The notes beneath the pieces were generated by a model. The model ran no database searches, was not told the DNA's origin, and was given only the letters and a program-made list of their open reading frames with translations. From contig PQWQ01000009.1 of the NCBI GenBank assembly GCA_002943765.1, forward strand, positions 806,001 to 870,000: 64,000 bases of DNA, read 5' to 3'. The position numbers and the translations under genes were made by a program. Of this stretch, positions 57,001-64,000 are shown one piece after another (positions within the stretch are counted from its first letter, which is position 1; each line of letters opens with the position of its first letter). This DNA comes from Psoroptes ovis (taxonomy: Eukaryota > Arthropoda > Arachnida > Sarcoptiformes > Psoroptidae).

Positions 57001-60000
57001 TCATCAATGAAAGCAAAAGATCTTTGTCAGCGTTCAGTATTGGAAATGGAACACTTTTTTAATAATTCAATCAAACCCACAATGTGTTTCGCAGAATTTA
57101 TACAATCTTTCATTGATATGTTATATTATTCATTCATCATTCCAAAAATAAAAGAAAATCGTATCGAACCATCATGTGAAGCATTCAGTCAAAAAAAATT
57201 CAATGAAATGTGCAGTCAAATATATTCATCAATGAATCGTCATAGTGTTGGAAATTTTGCCGATACCAAATCAGAATTATCGGAATTCAAATCGCGAATT
57301 CATCAATTACAGACACCTATATCATTTTTTTTATATTGTTATTATTCGATTATGAAAAACATTCGTCTATCTTATGTATTATTGCCTGGATTATTCGTTG
57401 TGGCAATCGGTTGCGGTTCAAAAGATGATCAACAAAAATTTACTAATAATTTCCGTCATATGATCGAAGATAAATTTATATCTTCTTCACTTATGTTTTC
57501 TAGTGAATTAGGACCAATGGTATCGGAATTGGTTTGCTGCCTTCACGATTTTCTTACCGATTGGACTGAAAATCGATGTTTGGCGCATAAAGTAGTGATT
57601 GGAAGTAAGCTAATTGAGAATAGTACAATGCAATCACTAGACAATGATTATTATGGTGTTAAACTTTTTATGCAAAAAATCGATAATATTCTTTTGACTA
57701 AATTATGCTGCCGTTCAAGAAATTATAGTCGAGCTTTACGTTATCTTGAAAATTCAGCTTTTGATTACAACAATAATGGAAACACTGGCAATACTCAATC
57801 TAATCTACGTAACGAATTTGTATTGAAAAATTTCGATCTGTACTTTGATATTTATCATGGACTTGAAGACAAAGAAGCACTACAAGGATTATTCACTCAT
57901 ATTACTGATTTCACATCTTATCGTTTGACATTATATCAAGAATTATGTTATTCGATTACAAAGGATGATCTATTAGGTCAGATGGTCTATACAAATCAAT
58001 TGATTGAAATATCAAAATTAATTGAAGATAATAAATCACAATCATTCAATGTTATTATATTACAAGAACGAGTGAAGGATTTATATAATTCTGAACAATT
58101 GTTTCTTCCTTCTTGGATCGCAAAAAATTTCGATTATTCATTTTTATCTAATGAAAAATATCAAATGTTCAAAAATAAATGTATCGATGAATTAAGTCGA
58201 TGGGATTTATCCAATCGTATCGAAACAAATCCGAATCAAGCCGATATCAATGGTTCATTACAATATGGTACAGGGATTGGTGAAATATTTTCTGCCATGT
58301 TTCACAAAAAATCATTATTTTTGCTTGATTCTATATCATCCGAGGTTCGACAAAATTCATTGATACATTTAAAAGCTTCATTGTTGACAAATTCGAGCAG
58401 AGCTTATGATCAAACATTCGATCAATCGATTATTAAGCTTCAGATAATACATGATATTCAACAATTCATCACCAATATCTATGAACGATTATTAATGATT
58501 GATGATAATGATAATCAAAACTCTGGTGATGAAAGTCAATCAGCGAAAGACCAATTGAAAAAAATCATCGAAAAAATTCTGTCATCATGGCGACTTCGAA
58601 ACAAAATCGTACCAATCGGCTGTCAAAGGCTACAAGTTTTGGATGTACAACGTTCTTTGATTAAATTATTATTAAAATATGAAGAAAAACTAAGTGATGA
58701 AATATCCTGTAATTTATTAGAAGAATCTTTCCGATTGGAACATGATACCATACGATGTTCATTGAAATCTGGACATTTAAATCGTGCTTCTATTTCACTT
58801 GCTGAAGCATTTAATGTTCGCGAAAAATTATCGAGACGAACTGAATTTAATATAATAGACGAAGAAGCTGTAGATTTTCTATTGGATCATGCACAAGTTC
58901 TATGGTGCCGTAATCAAACTTCAGGTTATTATTTTCAAAAAATTAATACATTCATTTTGCTAATTTTTCGAATTTCTAAATTACAGAATCAATTGCTTTG
59001 TTGCGTATGGAATTGCAAAAACATTACTATTCAATACAGCGTGAATGTTATGTGAGAGCATTGAAAAATTCTACACCTATACCGAAAAATGATTTATACA
59101 TTTTATCTAATTTGTTTTCATTGAATTTATCACCTGCTCAAATAAATCAAATGTCTGGCGATACAATCTTATCATCAAATTCATCAAGCAATTCAATCAG
59201 TATGCGAGCATCGGCACGTTTACGTAATGATGATCAAAATGATGAAGAAATATCTGAATCAAAACAAGATTTATTGAATTATGGTAGAATTCAATTACAA
59301 TTTGCTAAATATTCTGATTTTAGTGACCAATTAAGTTCACTAGCATTACAATATGTTTATAAAACAGTGACAATCGCTTGTCCAAAATGGGAAGATGGAC
59401 ATTTTCATTTAGCCATGTATTATCGACGTTTGTATCAACATTATCTTAATTCTAATTCTTTGCTCAAAAGTAAAACTGGATTTTTATTTGGAAAACTCAA
59501 TGAAATATTAGATTTAAAAGCTCGTACTATAAAATCGATTTGTGATTCTCTCCAATATGGTTCATATAAATATGTACGAATATCACTGCCAATAATGTTT
59601 GACATTTTATTCGAATTGGGCTATCAATATTTGACTTTTCTTAACAAATTATCAACGAAAGATGAACGAACAAAGACATTGCATGATATATGCAAAGTTC
59701 TTATTGACAGATCAATTTCATGGATTCGAGGATTGTTGTCATCAAAAATTAATGATGCTATTTTTCTTATTGTTTTGGACAAGTTGATTGGACATATGTT
59801 ACATCCAAGTGCACCTATTGCAAAATTAGTGGAAGATATTTTGAAAAGATTGATTGCGAATTTTCCACATCATATGGCATGGTTGATTTCTAGATCATTG
59901 ACATCAAAAATCGGTAGACGTGGTATCAAAACCAAAGAATTAATACGAGCAGCACAAAAAACATTGGAAGATGAATGCAATGAAGAACAATCTATTGTAT

Positions 60001-61448
60001 CTTATTTTGCGGAATTCAGCAAATTTTCTGACTGTCTTCAACGTTTAGCGTGTTATGGTGACACAAGAAATACTAATCGAAGAACAAATGTAAATAATCG
60101 AAATGAAATTTCATTGGGAGTGGTGGTGCCCAATCTAAATCAATGTGTTCAAAATGGTCGAAACTTTCTTTTGCCATTCAATCAATTATTTCTTCCCAAT
60201 TCTATGAATCTTGAACGTTTGTTAAAACAAAGTCGAGATCAAGAGCATTATTTTCGATCGATATACATCATCAAATTTGACGATAAAGCGCAAATGATGC
60301 CATCAATACAATGTCCAAAACGAGTCATCGTTTATTGCGATGATGGAATCAAACGTGAAATTCTCGTTAAATCTGGTGATGATTTAAGACGTGATTGTGC
60401 AATGTTAACCTATTTGAATCTATTCAATCAATGTTATCGTGGTGAATTGCCAATCATCGAACCTCTGTCAAAAATAGACATTGTTAAAAATGCTTCCCAA
60501 AGTGAATTAAATATATTGGCTAATCGAAGACGAAATCCTCTAGTGGCTAAAACTTTTTTCGCTGTGCCTCTTAATGATACGTTTGGCGTCATAGAATGGA
60601 TTCCTGGTCTACATTCACTAAAATCGATAGCTGAAAAACAATATTCCAAATCAAAATCGAGTAAAAAATATTTTTTATCAGCAAGGAATGCATTCATCAA
60701 ATCGGTTAATCAATCATGTTTGACTAGAGAAAAGCGTGTTGAGCGTTTCTTGCAGCATTTCAAAAATTTTCAACCACCAGTCCTACAAAATTGGTTTCAA
60801 GAATATTATGCCGATGCATTTTCATGGTGTCAAGCGAGAAAAAATTTTATACGCTCCTCAGCTGTTTTTTCAATGCTTGGCTACATTCTTGGCCTTGGTG
60901 ATCGTCATACAGACAATGTGATGCTTGATACACGTACCGGTTCTATGGTGCAAGTAGATTTCAATTGTCTTTTCAATCGTGGTGAAGAATTTGTTGTGCC
61001 TGAATTGGTGCCATTTCGATTGACGCACAATATGATCGCAGCGATGGGCACTAATGGCTATGAAGGATCATTTAGATATACTTGTGAAGATGTTTTACTT
61101 GTTTGCCGTCAATATCGTGAACTATTTTTATCGCCAGTGCAAATATTTCTTTATGATGAATTATGCGAATGGAGCGTACGAAATTCTAATCGTGATGAAA
61201 TTGTAAGTAATCATATCGATATTATTTCAAAAATATCAATTAATCATGATGATTATTTTGAAAAACAGGCCGAAAAATCAGTATTTAATGTTGAAGCTCG
61301 TTTGTGTGGAATAGCGACACGTTCGTTGAGCAAATTACCACGTGGTAATATCCTTTCGGTTAATGGTCAAGTAAAATATGCGATAGAAGAGGCTACTAAT
61401 ATAAACAATTTAGGCGCATTGTACTATGGCTGGGCAGCTTACATTTGA
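54085..61448 (+). CDS. ATR: ATR checkpoint kinase (PIKK family)
   Basis: Exons 54085-58924 and 58987-61448 (62-base intron, G|AA codon) give 2433 residues, close to fly Mei-41 (about 2500) and human ATR (2644). The N-terminal two thirds are helical HEAT-repeat sequence. The FAT region lies ahead of the kinase domain (about 1950-2330). Kinase motifs: YCDDGIKREILVKSGDDLRRD, catalytic loop GLGDRHTDN (Asp2252, Asn2257) and metal-binding VDFNCLF (Asp2271), where ATR has DFN instead of DFG. VPFRLTHNMI is an ATR hallmark. It ends in a FATC segment, NLGALYYGWAAYI. The nuclear enzyme signals replication stress, with ATRIP as partner. I use ATG 54085 since upstream codons in frame lack ATG. Confidence 0.95.
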
Positions 61449-61550
61449 TTTTCATTTCATTTTCGCTGTACAAACATCAACAATTATTTTCTGTCAATTA
61501 TTTTAAATTATAATTTTTTTTTTATTTTAACCATTATTAATTTATTAACA

Positions 61551-62822
61551 TCACTGATTGTTTTGTTTTTGATTGAAATAATCGTTGATTTTCATTACAA
61601 TCGAATTCCACCATGATTTTTTAGGCAATTCTCGATCGACTTCTGGATCATCTGGACAACGTTCAATTTCACCAATGAACGAATTGAAATTATTCCAGAC
61701 ATTAGTTTTGGATATGCAAGTTGTACCACCACCACGATGAAATTGTGAATGAACTCGGTTGATATCACCAATGCATACAAAATCTTTACTTTTATCACGT
61801 GTTATTGCCCATTTACTGTGATCATCATAATAACTGAAATCACCTCTCAATTCAGAATCAACAAATTTCAATTTAATTCTTTTGATGTTTTCAACTTCAG
61901 CATTTTTCAGCACACATTCAGATGATAATGGATTACCAGGATTATGGCGCCATGTTTCAACACGTAAAGATGTTTTCAATGAAATTGCAACAATATCCGA
62001 ATATAAATCAACTTTGTGTGATGGACTTTTATAAAAACTTTGAAATTTTTGTCCTTTTTTCGATTTTAGATATAAATTTGTGAAATTATTCGCTTTGATC
62101 CATTTACGTTGTTCAAGTTGAGCCAATGCTTTTCCTAAATCAGTTTTTTCCGATGCAGAATCAATTTGTATGTGATAAACATATGGACGTGCTATGAGAA
62201 AATTTTCTTCCACAACTTTAGCCAATTCAGATGCAGGCAGCGAAATACACATCGCCACTTGTCCATATCGGCCACCTGAATTTGGATAAGAATACTACAA
62301 CGAAAAAAAAAAATAAATGATACGATTGAATGAAAAAATTCAAAATTATATTCTAACTTTATCATTGGCTGGCATAAATTTAGGCACCGTATGAATCAAC
62401 CAAAATCCTTGTTTCTGATCAGAAACGATCATTCCTTTGGCATGTGCATAACTTGTTGGGACATTTTTACCTGTTGGTGGTTGATCATTATAAAACATGG
62501 CTGTTAAATGGGTACGATTTTTCGAAAAAAATGGTGCCAATGTTCGGCCAAGAATTGAACGAGATTCATTAACTTGATATTTGGAAAAATGCCATCCATC
62601 TTGATGATTTTCAGATGTTTGAGATGCATAATGATAGCCACCAAATAATTCTGTTCGATTTAATTTTTTTAAATAAGGAAATTTATAAATAATAAACCAA
62701 TCGACTGGTTTGCCCGAATCATCAACACATTGTGGAGATGCTAATGTCGATGATATAATGGTTGTGATCAGCAATAATGCTGTCATAAATAATATCGATG
62801 CATTCATTTTTGTCATCATCAT
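61551..62822 (-). CDS. Deoxyribonuclease II (secreted or lysosomal)
   Basis: Exons 62822-62358 and 62294-61551 join at phase 0 across 63 bases to give 402 residues. A signal peptide covers about 1-29. The two pseudo-symmetric HxK motifs of the DNase II active site are both present: HAKG (His127-Lys129) and DDHSKWAI (His314-Lys316). Other family marks are VDWFIIYKFPYL, WLIHTVPKF and GDINRVHSQFHRGGGT. The donor (GTTAGA) is non-consensus, but the join gives PANDKYSYPNSGGRYGQ, as in relatives. The enzyme digests DNA at acid pH without divalent metal, typically of engulfed or ingested material. The start could be any of the Mets at residues 1-6. Confidence 0.93.
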
Positions 62823-63602
62823 TAAGCTTTGTTTGTCATTTTGCGAATCATTTCACTATTTATATCATGATGACAAATTTTCAATGAATAGCAACAAGCG
62901 TATCATTTTAAATATATATCTCATATCAAATCAATGGCGAGGTTATCCTTTTCCTGCCACAATACAATTGGACAGCCCTCATCAACTTATAACTGATGAG
63001 GATCTATATTTTTTTTTCAAAAAGACATTTTTGAATACTTAAAATCATTCTTTTCTTTTTATCTGCAGAAAAAAATAGCTTTCTATGGCACTCGAGAGCA
63101 TTCATCAATATTGATCGAATCGTGTGCAATGAGATTATAATTCAATTTGATTCAAATGATAATCTATAATGAGTATCAGACCAAAAAAAAAAAAAAAAAA
63201 AAAAAACAATTCAATTCAATTTAATTAATTGGTTAATTATTTTACACTAATCAAATTTTCTTAGAAAAAATAGACTTATAAAGAAATAAATTTCGTTTTT
63301 CCATATTTGAAACAGTTATAAATTATCAAAAATATCATCTATTTTATCTGCAGAAAAAAATAGCTTTCTATGGCTCTCGAGAGCATTCATCAATATTGAT
63401 CGAATCGTGTGGAATGAGATTATAATTTCAATTTGAAATATGATAATCTATAATGAGTATCAGACCAAAAAAAAAACAATTCAATTAATTGGTTAATTAT
63501 TTTACACTAATCAAATTTTCTTAGAAAAAATAGACTTATAAAGAAATAAATTTCGTTTTTCCATATTTGAAACAGTTATAAATTATCAAAAATATACTTG
63601 AA
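62823..63602. other. Intergenic region with tandem duplication
   Basis: Between the DNase II start (minus) and a partial gene (plus). Most of it consists of two copies of one sequence (see the repeat entry). The open frame on the plus strand near 62710-63042 overlaps the DNase II leader and has no recognisable feature. Confidence 0.55.
63057..63595. repeat. Tandem duplication, two ~260-base units
   Basis: Unit 1 is 63057-63335 and unit 2 is 63342-63595. Both begin TTTTATCTGCAGAAAAAAAT and end ACAGTTATAAATTATCAAAA, and both contain GAGAGCATTCATCAATATTG and TTGGTTAATTATTTTACACT. They differ by few substitutions. Unit 1 also has a longer A run (about 63183-63206) and a few extra bases. The high identity suggests a recent event. 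Unit 2 ends only 7 bases before the ATG of the next gene. Confidence 0.92.
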
Positions 63603-64000
63603 ATGATTGTTTATTTATTATTGATCGTCACATTGATCATTATGATGATCATTTCAACAATTTTCATTTGTACCAATTGCACTTTTAATCCTAATAATAA
63701 TAATAATAATATTAATGATGATGATGATTATTTTCAAACAATTGTAGTTGTCAATAACGATGATGAACAACAACAACAACAGCATTATCATCATAATCAA
63801 TTGAATTTACCTAAGAATCAAATATTTAAGCCAAAAATAACCACTGATATCGATGGAGGAATGATGATGATGGCAAAGAAAAAACAAAACATTATCATCA
63901 ATAATCAAAAATCAATTTTGGATATGAAAAAAATATCAAAATCTAATCATTTATCAACAATTCCATTTACATCTGTCAATAATGTGAAATTTAATCAATA
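63603..64000 (+). CDS. Unknown secreted or type II membrane protein, 5' part
   Basis: An open frame runs from ATG 63603 to the window edge without a stop (about 132 codons seen), so the gene is cut off. The first ~25 residues are strongly hydrophobic (MIVYLLLIVTLIIMMIIST), a signal peptide or membrane anchor. They are followed by poly-Asn, poly-Asp and Gln/His-rich low-complexity sequence and a basic region with several Lys runs. No domain is recognisable in the visible part. It begins directly after the tandem duplication, so one copy of that repeat probably forms its promoter or leader. Confidence 0.6.
   Translation, partial: MIVYLLLIVTLIIMMIISTIFICTNCTFNPNNNNNNINDDDDYFQTIVVVNNDDEQQQQQHYHHNQLNLPKNQIFKPKITTDIDGGMMMMAKKKQNIIINNQKSILDMKKISKSNHLSTIPFTSVNNVKFNQ

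Noticed and set aside
60434..60700. 88-residue frame opposite the ATR kinase domain
   Set aside because: Antisense shadow of conserved kinase codons.

Overview
This is a stretch of AT-rich (very low GC) nuclear DNA from an arthropod. The genes have GT-AG introns, many only 60-70 bases long, and the coding sequences are rich in Asn, Gln and Asp runs. A Rel/Dorsal transcription factor, a PMP3-type proteolipid cluster, an ML-domain protein with the six-cysteine pattern of mite group 2/22-type allergens, and a DUF4817 protein together point to a chelicerate. My best guess is an astigmatid mite of the dust, itch or mange mite kind. The species is an inference. All exon models below were built by hand from splice sites and reading-frame continuity.

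Layout. 1-2.7 kb is non-coding and holds two related ~120-bp inverted-repeat elements. 2.7-7.5 kb: an unknown four-helix membrane protein, an aquaglyceroporin (minus) and a SMYD4-like SET/MYND methyltransferase (minus). 7.8-17.2 kb: one nine-exon gene for the golgin GMAP-210/TRIP11, with an ALPS-like N terminus and a GRAB domain. 17.4-22.7 kb: a lipid and secretion block with an ML/NPC2-like protein, an acid lipase, three PMP3-family proteolipids and a short ADAMTS-like metalloprotease (minus). 23-27.8 kb: a Tudor-KH (Papi/TDRKH) protein, exosome subunit CSL4, a newly modelled three-exon single-pass membrane protein and a C14orf119/DUF4508 homologue (minus). 30.3-34.6 kb: three tetraspanins sharing an intron position. 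34.7-38.3 kb: BRIX1 (minus) and a divergent G-protein alpha subunit. 38.9-41.2 kb: a Rel/Dorsal protein (minus). 41.2-45.1 kb is non-coding with two 81-bp mariner-type hairpin elements. 45.1-53.8 kb: HDDC2, PLAA, mitochondrial ribosomal protein mL44 (plus), a DUF4817 protein and a C2H2 zinc-finger protein. 54.1-61.4 kb: ATR kinase, encoded almost entirely in one exon. 61.5-62.8 kb: a secreted/lysosomal DNase II (minus). The right edge has a ~260-bp tandem duplication followed by the start of an unrecognised secreted or membrane protein cut off by the window.

How they relate. Most are single-copy housekeeping genes in head-to-head or tail-to-tail pairs with short shared promoters (SMYD4/GMAP, PLAA/mL44, zinc finger/ATR). 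The family expansions (PMP3, tetraspanins) look like local tandem duplication. The ML-domain protein and acid lipase are neighbours that could act on the same lysosomal or digestive lipids. I found no CRISPR array and recognised no rRNA or tRNA gene. The items most worth following up are a Papi-like piRNA factor in a lineage reported to lack Piwi proteins, a G-alpha with unusual N- and C-termini, the prodomain-poor metalloprotease, and the hairpin/MITE elements.
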